The notes: a model not told the origin generated them from the sequence alone. A stretch of 64,000 nucleotides of DNA from Limisphaerales bacterium (GCA_024761205.1 JAMASS010000029.1:1-64000), one strand, 5' to 3'. Counted from the first letter of the stretch, positions 36,287 through 46,742 are shown. Translations and numbers: made by a program.

Positions 36287-39200
36287 TTATGAGTTTTTAC
36301 CGGCGGCGACGGCTGATTCCAGCCATTGCGCTACCTTCCGGACATCGTCGACATCAGCATCGGCGCCACGCACGACCCGTTGGAGGATCAACGGGCTGCG
36401 GTCTTCAGTAGACAGCGTCGGCTGATCGTCGGTATAGCCCTTGTCGGCAAGCCATTGTTCGAGCTTGTCGGTGGCTTTGGTCTGAAAGCGGTGCACTTCA
36501 CCGCGGCGTAATGCGCTGACGAGCTGTTTGCCATCGCCCCCCAAGGATTCCGCCAATTTCGCGACACGGTCAATGAATACGTCTGATATGGCTTCGCTGG
36601 CCTCCAGAACGCTACGGTCCACGGGCTGCCCCCGGCCCTGCCGCCACAATATAAGCCAGGCGCGGGCGGTCTGGCATCGCTGCCGCAGACGAAGACAATC
36701 ATCCTTCCCGCCGATGGCATGTTGCGCCGCATCGCCGTCGAGCAACCCTTCTAGCTGACCGAGGCTGGTAATGCGCCATGGGTCCATCAACCGATGGAGC
36801 AACTGAAGGTCGTCCTGAAGCACATAGAAGAGGTGAATGCTGCCAGCGTCAAGATACGGATCGATCGGTCGCACGCTCAACTGGCTGGCATATTCCTCCG
36901 GGCTGCGGCCATCCGGCGGCGGCAGCGAGGGCGGCAGTTCAACGACATAGTCGGCAGGGCTTAACTCCCCGGGCGGGAACCGCACCGCCTCCAAGTCGAT
37001 CACTTGGGGTTCGACTCCGGTGGTCTGCCGCCACAAGGCGCTTTCATGGCGGCGTGCGGAGAGGTAGAAGATCTGCCGACGGCCCTCGTTGGCAGCGGCA
37101 ATCCGCTCCAGGCTTTTGGCCATCACGGTGAAGCGCCCCTCATCGCTGGTGGTCAGCGCCTCGTCGAGAAACAACGGCAAGGCCTCGCCATCCCCCTCCA
37201 AGGATTCGATCCACGCCAACCGCAGGGCGAGCAGCAATTGCATCCTCGTGCCCGAGGACAGTTCCACCAATTCCTTGCGCTGGTCTTGGCGGCGATCTTT
37301 GGCGGCAAACGCACCCTCGGAACGGAGCACGAGATCGAATTCCTGCGCCGTCACTTCGGCGAAAATCGCCCGGGCACGGCGCAGAACCTCCGGTTGGTGT
37401 TTGGCCTTATACGCCTGCTCCACATCGGTGAGCAGTGTTTCGGTGACCACGGACAGCAACGCCTCGTCGTGTTTGTCCTCCAACGCTTGCCTCGCCTGAC
37501 CCTCCTTGGCGGCGGCCTTCTCCAATTCACGATCCTTGCCGGCTCTATCAAGTTCCGTTTTGAGTGCCGAACGCTCCTCGACTAAGCCTACGTGGCCCTC
37601 GGCTTTGCTCGAAGCTTCCCGAAAATCCTCTTCCAGTTGCTCTTGACGGCCTTCGTCAACCAGCCGGATGATTTTAGGCTCAGCCTTGAGTTTGCCCCGC
37701 AGCCGCCGTTCTTCAATTTGCGCCTCTTGCAAGGTGTCTCTTGCTTTCTTCCATGCAGGCAGCTGCTCGATTCGCTGGTTGAGGGCTGCGGAGTCGCCCA
37801 GTTCAAGCCGTGCCTTGGCATACAGTTCGGCGATGTTCTGCTCAACGTCATTGATCTGCTCCTCCCGTGAGCGTATCGCTTGGTTGCAACTGCGAATCGT
37901 TTCGTTCGCCTTGTCGGCTAATCCAACGCGTTTCTGAAGACTTTCAAAATCGCTGCGCAACCGGGCGGTATCCAAGGCACCTGCGGAATCGTCGGGCTGC
38001 TGAGCGGCGGTGCTTTGCCAAGGCGCAAGCGCGTCACGAATCTTTCGGCTGATATCGTCGATCTTCTGATCAAGCAACTTGAGACGACGTGTTTTCTGGG
38101 CATGAGTCGTGCGAGCGTCATCCCACTCTCGGCACAGATCAATGAATCGCTGGAACTCGGCCACCGGCAAACTCGGATCGAAGCCGATTTCTTGGGCAAG
38201 CGCGGTTTTGCTCGCTTCCAACTTCTCGATCTCTGATTTAGTTTCGGCAATGTCGTATTCGATTCTGCTGGCGTTGGCAGCTTTCTCCCGTTGCAGAAGC
38301 AGCGCATTCAGTCGGCTTTCAAGCGCGTTCAGGCATTCCCGAACGGCTTGACCACTCCATTCGGTCGGGGCGTCCAAACCGGTTTTCTCAAAGTCACGCT
38401 TGGCAGAATCCATGGGCGTGCCGACTGTGGACCGGCTGCGTCGCAAAAACAGGGCGCTAGCGGAGACGAGAAACGCGATCAAGAAGAGTGGCAGCACAAA
38501 GAGCGCCCCTTGAAAAAACGCCATAGCCGCTGCCAAGGCCGCCGCTGCCAAAGCAACCCAGTGAGCGCTCCGCTGCAGCTTATCTGCCCCGCCAGTGCCC
38601 GCCCCAGCGGCGTTACCGGCCAGCCATTCTAGCAAGGCTGCGACACCTTTTTGGCATTGCTCGACCTCCGCTTCTTCCGGCGCTTGGCCCGCCATCTCAA
38701 GCTGCACCGTCAGTTCGCTGTGCCGTTTGTTCGCCTCCATCAGCGGGACTGCGATTTTTTCAGCGCGCTTGAAGGCATCGGTGTCGAGCGTCGGCGGAGT
38801 GTCGCCGCCGCCGAATCGAGCAACCACGGTCTGCACGTGGGCTTCCGCATCGGCACAGGCTTCCGCGGCGTGTTCTTGACCAACAGATTTCTTGTCAAGC
38901 TCTCCAAACCACTGGCGGATCGTCTCGATCTGGGCTGGCTGAGGCGCCGCATCGGCTAACCCGGTCTTTCGCAGCTCAGCTTGGGCCAACTTCAGGCCGT
39001 GTTCTTCCCCACGCAATTCTTTGCTCCGTTGCTCGCGTTTTTGCTGGAACTCCTCAAGCTGCTTCAGCTCACCGCCTTGGAGCTGGTCCATGGCTGGCGG
39101 AAACGCCTCCAGAGCGGCTTTGCTGGCCTTGCAGGCCGCAACGGCGGCAATCAGCTCCTTCCCCAATTGCAAATATTTCTGACGGTTTGCGGCCTCCTTA

Positions 39201-39778
39201 GCCCCTTCGATTCGCTCCTCAAGGTCGGGCAATTCCTTTTCTTCGCGGTCCTGCAAACGGGCGTGATTGTTCTCGATCTCCCTCCTGTCTTTGGCGGCGC
39301 GGCGCAGCTGCGTAGCTTCGTGCTGAGCAAACCGAGACGTGATTTCGGCCCCTCTTGCGGCATCCAAATCAAAATTGCCGTGCAGTTCGCGCCGCAGTTG
39401 CTCTGCCAACGCTTTGTCGTCCTTGTCGTCGTCCTGAAGCAGGCTCTCCACAGACAGCCGGTAACTGCTGAACTGAGCTGACCCCGGCAGCACCGGGGGC
39501 GACGTATTAACGCCATCGCGCTGCCAGACGATATGACTGCCGTGGCGAGTCACACGCCAGTGAGCAGCACTGCCTTGGAACGTTGCTTCCAAATTCAATG
39601 CCAACGGATCGGACACCTCACGTACCAGCAGGTATTTCAGGGCACGCACCAGAGAGCTTTTGCCGATGGCATTCGGTCCGGTGACGATGTTAACGCCGGT
39701 TCCAGAAGGCGGCGCAAAAAACGTGAAGCCCCGGTCAATGCCCGGCAAGGAGTGGATATTGAGCTTGCACAGGCGCAT
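36287..39778 (-). CDS. Membrane-anchored Rad50/SbcC-like ATPase (YhaN-like)
   Basis: 1163 residues from the ATG at 39778. SMC-type layout: Walker A GPNAIGKSS at 34-42, long coiled coils (~155-400 and ~450-850), and C-terminal VELSSGTRMQLLLALRLAW (signature) with LPLFLDEALTTSDEGR (Walker B). Unlike SbcC it has two transmembrane segments in the middle (~406-422 and ~424-446) and no zinc hook, a feature of YhaN-type proteins. A further ~230 residues after the ATPase head (ELPPSLPPPDGRSPEEYASQ onward) have no recognised domain. It begins inside the stop of the partner nuclease gene (TGATG). Predicted to process DNA ends as a Mre11-Rad50-like complex at the membrane. Confidence 0.82.
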   Translation of the reverse strand: MRLCKLNIHSLPGIDRGFTFFAPPSGTGVNIVTGPNAIGKSSLVRALKYLLVREVSDPLALNLEATFQGSAAHWRVTRHGSHIVWQRDGVNTSPPVLPGSAQFSSYRLSVESLLQDDDKDDKALAEQLRRELHGNFDLDAARGAEITSRFAQHEATQLRRAAKDRREIENNHARLQDREEKELPDLEERIEGAKEAANRQKYLQLGKELIAAVAACKASKAALEAFPPAMDQLQGGELKQLEEFQQKREQRSKELRGEEHGLKLAQAELRKTGLADAAPQPAQIETIRQWFGELDKKSVGQEHAAEACADAEAHVQTVVARFGGGDTPPTLDTDAFKRAEKIAVPLMEANKRHSELTVQLEMAGQAPEEAEVEQCQKGVAALLEWLAGNAAGAGTGGADKLQRSAHWVALAAAALAAAMAFFQGALFVLPLFLIAFLVSASALFLRRSRSTVGTPMDSAKRDFEKTGLDAPTEWSGQAVRECLNALESRLNALLLQREKAANASRIEYDIAETKSEIEKLEASKTALAQEIGFDPSLPVAEFQRFIDLCREWDDARTTHAQKTRRLKLLDQKIDDISRKIRDALAPWQSTAAQQPDDSAGALDTARLRSDFESLQKRVGLADKANETIRSCNQAIRSREEQINDVEQNIAELYAKARLELGDSAALNQRIEQLPAWKKARDTLQEAQIEERRLRGKLKAEPKIIRLVDEGRQEQLEEDFREASSKAEGHVGLVEERSALKTELDRAGKDRELEKAAAKEGQARQALEDKHDEALLSVVTETLLTDVEQAYKAKHQPEVLRRARAIFAEVTAQEFDLVLRSEGAFAAKDRRQDQRKELVELSSGTRMQLLLALRLAWIESLEGDGEALPLFLDEALTTSDEGRFTVMAKSLERIAAANEGRRQIFYLSARRHESALWRQTTGVEPQVIDLEAVRFPPGELSPADYVVELPPSLPPPDGRSPEEYASQLSVRPIDPYLDAGSIHLFYVLQDDLQLLHRLMDPWRITSLGQLEGLLDGDAAQHAIGGKDDCLRLRQRCQTARAWLILWRQGRGQPVDRSVLEASEAISDVFIDRVAKLAESLGGDGKQLVSALRRGEVHRFQTKATDKLEQWLADKGYTDDQPTLSTEDRSPLILQRVVRGADADVDDVRKVAQWLESAVAAGKNS

Positions 39779-41055
39779 CAGTTCTTTTCCGCCTCCTGAG
39801 CCAGCAGGGTGTCCAAGGCGCGATAACCAGCCCGGCGCAGCCAATCCACCGGGTCCGCAATATCCTCTGCCAGCCCCAGACCTTGCCAAGTGGCCTTGTC
39901 AGACTCTTCACGCAGCGCCTTGCCTGCGGCGGCCAGCAGCCGGTCGCGTTCGGCATCGCCTTCCTCCCGGTCGAGCCAGAGCAGGCGGGCGGCCAGCAAC
40001 CCGGCCGGGTCCGGGCGCTTGGCCAGTTCCTCAAGATCGATTACCGGCCTGGTGTTGAGTTCGAGTTTGACGATGAAATAATGCCTTGCGTCGGCCCCGA
40101 GATCGATCGACTGCCGATCCTCTACGGAGAATGTCTCAATGGCCTGCTGGCCAAGTTCCGTGCGTCCTGACAACGTGATGGTCAACCCCAGGGCGCGAGG
40201 CGGCGAGGGCCGGAGCGAAAGTTCGGCATCCAGGCGGCGCAACTTCGCCAACACACGGTCCTGGGCTTGGTTCGGTTCGCTGATGCCTTCCAAGTCAACA
40301 TCCAGCGCCTTCCAGCGCAGCGGCGCGATGGGCAATTGAGTAACGTCCGTGATGCGCCCGTCCGATGCGGTAATCAGCCAGGGGCCGTGGTCGCCGGTTT
40401 CACCGCGGTCCATGCCGGTCAGGCTCCCCAGATAGCCGTTCAGCCGTTCCACACTGAGAACATCGGGCTTGTGAATGTGGCCAAGCAGCCAGCCGTCCAG
40501 GCCGGCCGCGTCGAGTTCCCGCTGGGCGACGGGGGCATAGGGCGAGCCTTCTCCCGCATTCCAGTCGCAATGCAACAACCCCAGGTTGATGCCGGGCGCA
40601 CGCTCAAAGGGCTTTTCGGGAAGCGGACTTACAGTTGCCTTGGCCTCGCGGAACGACCAGCCCCAGACGGTAACGCCGCCGGCGCCTTCGCCGCCAATGT
40701 GGCAGGCTTCCCAAACCCCGTTCGCCCCCAACAGCCGGAATGCTTCAATCTGCTCGTTCAGCCTCGGCAATACCTTGACATCATGATTCCCCGCCACGCC
40801 GATGACTTGAATACCCGCTTCGGTCAGCTCAGCGACGCCCCTCTCCAACGTCCGGTAAGCCTCAAAGAAATCATCGTCCCGATCCACCACATCCCCGGCC
40901 AGCAACACCGCGCTCACCTGCTCGGCCACAGCAGCCTTCACCGTACGATCCCAAGCCTCCGCCGGCCCAAGCTGCGACGCCATCGCAGATAACGGCGCCG
41001 GCAAGCGAGAGGGCGTTCGACCCAGGTGGATATCACCAACGGCGAGGATCTTCAC
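39778..41055 (-). CDS. Mre11/SbcD-like metallophosphoesterase (YhaO-like)
   Basis: 425 residues. Phosphodiesterase motifs in order: VGDIHLGR (~6, D-x-H), LLAGDVVDRDDDFF (~52, GD), GVAGNHDVKVLP (~87, GNHD), LGLLHCDWN (~158, H) and LLGHIHKPD (~190, GHxH). All five metal-binding motifs are present, so it should be a Mn-dependent nuclease. The C-terminal ~170 residues presumably contact the ATPase partner. Overlaps the partner gene by one base. It is the first gene of the pair, preceded by a 13-bp direct repeat. Confidence 0.87.
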   Translation of the reverse strand: MKILAVGDIHLGRTPSRLPAPLSAMASQLGPAEAWDRTVKAAVAEQVSAVLLAGDVVDRDDDFFEAYRTLERGVAELTEAGIQVIGVAGNHDVKVLPRLNEQIEAFRLLGANGVWEACHIGGEGAGGVTVWGWSFREAKATVSPLPEKPFERAPGINLGLLHCDWNAGEGSPYAPVAQRELDAAGLDGWLLGHIHKPDVLSVERLNGYLGSLTGMDRGETGDHGPWLITASDGRITDVTQLPIAPLRWKALDVDLEGISEPNQAQDRVLAKLRRLDAELSLRPSPPRALGLTITLSGRTELGQQAIETFSVEDRQSIDLGADARHYFIVKLELNTRPVIDLEELAKRPDPAGLLAARLLWLDREEGDAERDRLLAAAGKALREESDKATWQGLGLAEDIADPVDWLRRAGYRALDTLLAQEAEKN

Positions 41056-41063
41056 GGCGGGTT

Positions 41064-41105
41064 GTATGCTCCAACAACTTATGGCTTACAGTTTATGCTC
41101 CAACA
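41064..41105 (-). promoter_or_regulatory. Direct repeat in the promoter of the Mre11/Rad50-like operon
   Basis: TATGCTCCAACAA occurs at 41064-41076 and 41093-41105 (29-bp period). Read on the transcribed strand it is TTGTTGGAGCATA twice, just 9 bp before the start codon at 41055, suggesting a repressor operator overlapping the promoter. Confidence 0.5.
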
Positions 41106-41223
41106 ATGATTTCAGCGAACAACGAAGGATATACCGACGACCGAACACCCTGATCAGGGAACAACGTCTGCGCGCCATACCGCAACAAGCGGCGCCGGAA
41201 GACAAATTCCACGTGGGCCACAC

Positions 41224-42699
41224 TCATGAACCGAAGAGCGCAATTTGTTGCGGAACATCCGACCATACGGGGAGGGATACCCCTGCTTCTTCAGCCAACA
41301 TCCCGAGGTCGAGGCTTTCGAGCAATTGAGCCGTTATAGGTCGTTTTGCATCCCAGAATATGAAAGAATAAAAAAAAACCTTTGCAGCCTCAGAATTGAG
41401 CAGTTCTGCAAGAACCTGAGCATCATGTTCAGTTTGACACGGCAAGAAGTAACAAGTGTCGTCAAGCACGACGGGTGTGTTCCCGGCAGGCCCAACACAG
41501 CGAAAATCGATACGCTTATAGAAGCCGGAGATTGCGACCTTCCAAGGTGCGAAGCTATACGGTCCTATCCCGAAGACCGAGAAACGGGGCCGGTTCCGAT
41601 AGATTGAACTCATGCGGTTATCAAGCTCTTTTGCGTGCGACTGAAGGTAATCCCAAGTCCATGGAGCTTCACGCTCTATTCGAGAAGTATCTTCTCCCAC
41701 CCACCGTTGGGTAACGAGCATGTACCGTGACGGGGTTGGTTGCGGTTTCATGAGTTCGGAACTTTTGAGCATGGGATAAAGATAATTTGGCTCCAAACTC
41801 ACAACTTCGCCCAAGCCGTTCTCGAAATCGTCACGGCCCTTGGGATGCAACTCCATGATTCGCGTACAATCATGTTTCACTCCCGATCTCCACTTGAGAG
41901 GCGATTTACCACGTAGGTATCCATAAGATTCGTTAGCCTGCAAGTTTGAGACCAATCGTCCATTTCGAAATGCAAATTTGGAATCATGGGCAGATGCTTC
42001 GAGATCCAGATAAATGTCACATTCCTTGGAAGCGGATACTGGTTCGAGGATGCAAACCAGAAGGCATGCATCGACTGAGGCGTCAAAATGCCTGGTTGCA
42101 TCAATCGAGTAGATGGCTGACCTTGCTATTTGCAAATTCTTATTCCAAACGTAACCGAGTACCTTACGAGCGATTGCAACCTTGCATAGCATTGCGAGCA
42201 CAGCCTTTCGCCCTGAGAGGCATTCTAGGAGGTGGACGAGCATCCACTCAGAGATATCAAAGTTGCTTTTGCCTGTGATTGCATCGAAACCACTAAACCT
42301 CTGAAAATTCGATTTATTGGGCAGGTTCGTGCCACCTAGTGAGCCCACGGTAGAATTGGTTACCCAAGGCGGGTTGCCAATGACAAGAATAGGTTCTCGA
42401 AGACTATTCAGCGTTGCGAGCCAATCTTTCTTGAAAAAGTCCTCGCAATGAACCTTTGCCTGTTCCACTGCTTGAGCTGCTTCTGCGTATTCAGGATTTA
42501 TCTCGAATCCGAAGATCGGGACATTTTTGGAAAAGGTGGCCGCTGAGGCTCGAAGAAATGAACCTTTCCCGCAGGTTGGTTCAACAATTGATTCAGGAAT
42601 GACTCCCAAACATCGGACTACATCGCATACTCCCTGAGCGAGTGCGTCGGGAGTCTGGAAGTCTCCAAATTCTGCCTTCTGCTTCGTTTTCACCGACAT
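41224..42699 (-). CDS. Adenine-specific DNA methyltransferase (type II R-M)
   Basis: 491 residues. SAM-binding motif I IVEPTCGKGSFLRA near residue 38, motif IV VIGNPPWV near 107 (NPPW, N6-adenine methyltransferase), and an N-terminal FGDFQTPDALAQGVCDVV typical of Eco57I/gamma-type enzymes. A C-terminal part (VAISGFYKRIDFRCV onward) resembles the target-recognition region. The methylation target is not predictable. It begins 3 bp after the stop of a restriction-nuclease-like gene on the same strand. It appears intact, so it would still protect or methylate the genome even though the nuclease frame is broken. Confidence 0.86.
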   Translation of the reverse strand: MSVKTKQKAEFGDFQTPDALAQGVCDVVRCLGVIPESIVEPTCGKGSFLRASAATFSKNVPIFGFEINPEYAEAAQAVEQAKVHCEDFFKKDWLATLNSLREPILVIGNPPWVTNSTVGSLGGTNLPNKSNFQRFSGFDAITGKSNFDISEWMLVHLLECLSGRKAVLAMLCKVAIARKVLGYVWNKNLQIARSAIYSIDATRHFDASVDACLLVCILEPVSASKECDIYLDLEASAHDSKFAFRNGRLVSNLQANESYGYLRGKSPLKWRSGVKHDCTRIMELHPKGRDDFENGLGEVVSLEPNYLYPMLKSSELMKPQPTPSRYMLVTQRWVGEDTSRIEREAPWTWDYLQSHAKELDNRMSSIYRNRPRFSVFGIGPYSFAPWKVAISGFYKRIDFRCVGPAGNTPVVLDDTCYFLPCQTEHDAQVLAELLNSEAAKVFFYSFIFWDAKRPITAQLLESLDLGMLAEEAGVSLPVWSDVPQQIALFGS

Positions 42700-42702
42700 G
42701 TT

Positions 42703-43372
42703 CTAACCTACTCGCAGGATTCCTCTGATACTTCCGGCCTGCTTAATGACTCGCTTATGTTGAAGCCGCCATTGAAGGGCATTTGAAATAGTCAAGTACC
42801 CTAGTTTCGGCGTGTTTTTCAGTAACTCTTCAGCGAGTTCCACGGCTTCGGTATCGTCTATGGGAAGGTTTCGATCACTCATGAATGCGACTAGGTCATC
42901 TGAGTTGCCGTTACGCTTAAGTATGTCTCGAATGCCCCCGCGTGGTTTGGTAGTCAGCAGTACGCGATGCGTCGACAAAAATGGCATGGAGGATTTTGAG
43001 TCTTGCAGTTCGACTGACTTTATCATCTGTCTTCTCATAGACGAATACGAGCAGAGAGTATCCCAGCCCCAGCACCTTCTGTCGAGCAGACCTGAATGGG
43101 GAAGACGATTGTGGCTGCCTGATGCTTGTTACTTTCAAATCGCCATTGAGATCAGGGAAGTCGATTCCGATGGCCGAACTGCCTTCCTCGTACGTGTACT
43201 CCGTATGGAGCAGTTTCTGGAACTTGTGTTCCAAGTAAGTACCCACCGCTTTGCCGTCCGTCACACCATACAGGCTTGGTTCTTGATGAATGGATTCCGC
43301 TGTTGCAAAGGCAGCCGCTTCCGTTCGAAGTGCCTCGGTGGTCAGTTGGGGTTTCATGGATACGTTCGCCAC
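42703..43372 (-). pseudogene. Type II restriction endonuclease, frameshifted
   Basis: The first frame (43372-42917) gives ESIHQEPSLYGVTDGKAVGT, a helical segment LEHKFQKLLHTEYTY, and the catalytic PD-(D/E)XK-type core GIDFPDLNGDLKVTS (D...D-x-K). It then runs out at YQTTRGHSRHT. The second frame (43038-42703) continues TKPRGGIRDILKRNGN and WRLQHKRVIKQAGSIRGIL to a stop 3 bp before the methyltransferase. Joined, they make ~223 residues. The shift lies near 42950, in a stretch of C/G and A runs. The catalytic core precedes the shift, so a truncated product would lose the C-terminal ~75 residues. Confidence 0.65.
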
Positions 43373-43559
43373 TGTGGTGAAGTGGTCTTGTTTGTTGGGC
43401 AGCCGAGGGCCGAAACAAAGCGTGCTGCGATGGATGTGAGGCCCTCAATGAATGCAATATGTCGCGCCGGTTGGGCAATGTCAAAGGCGCTGTGGTTGGC
43501 GTGAACCCGAAGTGGAAATGTCGTCTTTTGTCCAATTTGGAAATGTTGCCTTTGACGCA

Positions 43560-45722
43560 CCCGCCGTCATTCGCTCCCCGTGGCCAAGATTTGATGTTGA
43601 TCATGCCATCGCGATTGCTAGCGTCGAATCTCTGTCCTTCAACACTGTGATCTTTGAATCCGAGCGGAAACAAATCCACACCAGCCATGGCGTTGTTTTC
43701 TTGCATGGACACGTAGGCCAATTGGCTGCCCGGAGTAACGGTGATGTATTCCGGTTCCAAATCTTCAGCCAAGCCCGAAGATGCGCACGCCACCTCTTGC
43801 AGGGTGTCACTAAAAAAGTTGTAGGGCGTAAAATCGATCGTCGCCACCGCAGCCTGAGACAAGTTCACCACGTTGACAAACGACCCCGAACCCAGGTCAA
43901 TCACCGAGATCAATCCGAGCGGATCAACGGTGTACTTATCGTTTGGCTCGCCCTCATTGACGGTCAGCACCCTTGATGCCACCCAGTCTGAATGTCACCA
44001 TGTCGGGAAGCACACCCACTTGAACACGATTCAGTTCGGTTCCCAACCGCGGGTCCAAGAACACGACAAATCCATCTTGCAAGAAATCGTCGTTCTCAAC
44101 GGCAGCCGCTACAATACCCTTGGTGACAGCGACGCTGTTTACGTTGCGCCCAATTCGCCGATGGAGAATTCCAAAGTCGGTGCTTCCGGGTTGTGGTCTA
44201 ACACATCGATGCCGTTGATGAAGACGTTGGTCTCGAAACGGGCGAATTTGCCCAACTCGTTGAAGACTTGTGCCCGAGGATCCACGGGAGCATCCGAAAG
44301 ATCCACCACGCCACCGAGCGCTTCGTGGATGCAATCAGCGAGAATCTGTTGCTCCCCCATCTCTGGCCGAAGAAGTTAGCCGACTCTCATCAAAACTTAC
44401 GGCTTCAAAAACCCGATAACCGTCACCTCCGGCAACCAAGAAACTGTTTTCCATCGCAACCAAAAGCTCACAGCCGGTCAACTCAATGATCACAAGTCCA
44501 ATCGTCAGTTTGGTAACGTTGGGACCGAGAATCGTATCGCAAACGCCGCTGCCATTCTCAAGCGCGATATCCATGCTGACTTCCAATCCCTCGCATCGGC
44601 CGAATCGGCGAGCCCATCACAACGCAGAATCACTGGCCAACCGTCCTAGATTTGTCTCCCGAGTTCGAACATCCGCCCGAGCACCGTTCAGCGCCGAAAC
44701 TATCGTTTCGACGCCCTTCTGAAGCAACGGGGATGTTCACCAACGCACCAAAGCCAGCCTGCACTTCATCCGACGCCTGCAAAGTGGGCACGAGCAATTC
44801 TGTGCTGACCTCTGCAATCGCTTCGGACGTGCTCGCAATCGGACAGCTGCGCTCATCAGTGTGCGTGATCAGGCCCTGAGCATTGAAACTCGCGATCAGA
44901 TTACCCACGTAGCGATACATCTGATCGTTGTCCACGACGAAGACAGGATTGCCCTCAGCATCCTCGGGCAAGGTCGGATAATCTGCTGAAGGACTATCCT
45001 CCGGACGCAAAAGGTTGAATGGGCCATCCGGTTCTGACTTGACCATGAGGCCGTGCTGCCAGCCGCAACGATGATATACGATACCGCGCAGTTCACTGGC
45101 CGATAGCGGATCGCCGGTGAAATCCTGCGCGTGATCCAACAAAATGATTTTGTTCACACCCTGCGCCTTCAGAAGATACACCTGCTCAAGCTCTGGCGGG
45201 ATAGTGGACTCCAAAGGCTGGTTATTCTCCGGATTTCGGCCGCCCACGAAGCCGAGCCCCGGCAGGTTCACATCCGTATCATCAATCACATTGAAGAAGT
45301 CCGCCGGTGCGCGGCCAATCAAACCAATGCGCTCACCATTGACTTCAACCCATGTGCTGTTGGCCGCGCCGCTGGACCCTTCTTCGCTAATCTCAATCGC
45401 CGGAACGCCTTCCGAAAGCCGCACCATTTGAGAAGTCCAGATTGACCGCCAAAAACGGATACTCGGACGCATTTGACAAACGGGCGAAATCATCAATGCC
45501 GCCGTCAAACGCATGATTGCCGATCCCGTTGGCCGTCAGCCCCATCGCATTGAAGAAGGCAATATCGCCCAAACCACGCGCGCTCAAAAAGTCCACTTCC
45601 GCGGTGGCTTGATAAAACGGACTCGGTAGAGTGTGATCGCTTGCCGTGAGGTAAATCGAGGCTAGCCCCTCGTGTTCCTCCAAGATATTCAAACCGCGAA
45701 CGACGGCGCCATAGTTCAGCAA
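43560..45722 (-). pseudogene. Extracellular 5'-nucleotidase-type metallophosphatase plus choice-of-anchor I domain, decayed
   Basis: Reading right to left: NYGAVVRGLNILEEHEGLAS, HTLPSPFYQATAEVDF and ANGIGNHAFDGGIDDF (metal motif GNHEFD with E changed to A) come first. Then, in another frame, EVNGERIGLIGRAPADFFNV, VNKIILLDHAQDF and DNDQMYRYVGNLIASF, the metallophosphatase body. Further pieces (ETNVFINGIDVLDHNPEAP; GIVAAAVENDDFLQDGFVVF; LTVNEGEPNDKYTVDPLGLI; DLEPEYITVT; YVSMQENNAMAGVDL) are the choice-of-anchor I family propeller. At least four frame changes. An intact version would be ~750+ residues. The relic ends near 43560, beside the restriction gene. Confidence 0.7.
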
Positions 45723-46201
45723 TTTCGGCTCCAGTGTATTCGGATCTTGGAATGACGATTTGTTGTCCGAAGCACATGCAAGATTTCTAGGGCTTGTTTT
45801 GCGCCCTTGAGATTCGGAGACAAGTTGATGGGCGAAGGTGCTTTGCCTAGGAAATTATGTGGGGGAGAGACGTTCTGCTCGATCTCAGTGTTGCGTAGCT
45901 CGGCTTTTGTTGAATGGTTGCCCGAGCGAGGAGGATTCTCGGACTGAAGAAACAGGTAGGTGGCCACCGTAAGAGTGAGGGAGGCGGCAACGGGCGCAAC
46001 ACCGGGTGCGCTAAAAAAACAGGGACTAATTTTGGAAGCCGTTGTCGGTAATAAGCGAAGAATTTGTTCACTTAAGGGACTCTGTGTGGCCTTGGGGTGG
46101 CAGTCAGCGGCCTTTGCTTGCAGGAGGCTGGATGAAACGGGCGATCCCTTCTCTATTAATCGCGTCACGTGGAGTTTCTCCAGCGTTCGTTTGACTTGCA
46201 T
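45716..46201 (-). CDS. Hypothetical protein, doubtful
   Basis: 161 codons with one possible membrane helix (APVAASLTLTVATYLFLQ, ~residues 70-87). Otherwise a mixed composition without a known domain. It overlaps the start of the decayed nucleotidase by a few bases. It could be the degraded 5' part (leader and anchor) of that protein or an unrelated relic. Confidence 0.25.
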   Translation of the reverse strand: MQVKRTLEKLHVTRLIEKGSPVSSSLLQAKAADCHPKATQSPLSEQILRLLPTTASKISPCFFSAPGVAPVAASLTLTVATYLFLQSENPPRSGNHSTKAELRNTEIEQNVSPPHNFLGKAPSPINLSPNLKGAKQALEILHVLRTTNRHSKIRIHWSRNC

Positions 46202-46678
46202 TTTGCCGCTCTCTCCAGGGTGCGGTGATGGCGAGCGTATCCGACCACTTCATGTTTTGGAAGAAGCGCATGAGGATACGAGACCATTCTCAATCCTTGA
46301 GTGATATTAGGCAGCGATCGAGTTTTGGGATTAATCGTTCCCAGAGATCGTTAGCAGGCGTTTTTTTGATCGTCGGTCATGAGGCAGGCAGTTCGGTGGA
46401 GCTTAGCCGTGGAGGTTTGGGTGTCGCGTTAGTGATGGCGCTTTTTTCGCGAGGGGGATGAAGACTGCTTGAGTGATGTCGTCTACGTTGGGGTTGTCTT
46501 GGGTCACCCGAGTCGTCTAGGCCAGTCCTAATGGAGCGTTGCAGCCGTTTGGCGAAGGCGTCGTGGGGGAAGGGGTGCAGTGCAAAGCGGCGCAACAGTT
46601 CTTAGGCATCGGTCATTTGTCTTAAAATGTCCGATTGATTGGAAACGGCACGACGATTTTTTGAGTGGCGCGAGAGGA
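46202..46678. other. No recognisable gene
   Basis: Only short frames without domains. The stretch contains a T-run (46364) and ends at the dispersed repeat copy B. Confidence 0.4.
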
Positions 46679-46742
46679 AGGTGGGGCGAGTCTCCGCCGA
46701 GCCGCCGTCCTCTGGAGTGCAGCGCAGGAGGACGGAATCCGG
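46679..46742 (-). repeat. Dispersed repeat, copy B
   Basis: The reverse complement contains GAGGACGGCGGCTCGGCGGA and GACTCGCCCCACCTT. It aligns with copy A over about 70 bp including the flanking GGATTCCG, but lies in the opposite orientation. Copy C, about 60 bp away, faces it. Confidence 0.65.

Noticed and set aside
36287-39778. Ordinary SbcC housekeeping repair protein
   Set aside because: It has no zinc-hook CxxC in the coiled coil but has two transmembrane segments and a long extra C-terminus, which fit a YhaN-like protein better.
35426-43372. Frameshifts explained entirely by sequencing error
   Set aside because: The very long neighbouring genes (3.5 kb and 2.5 kb frames) are intact, so a high indel error rate is unlikely. 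Single-indel cases (alpha/beta-hydrolase, restriction nuclease) still deserve a read-level check.
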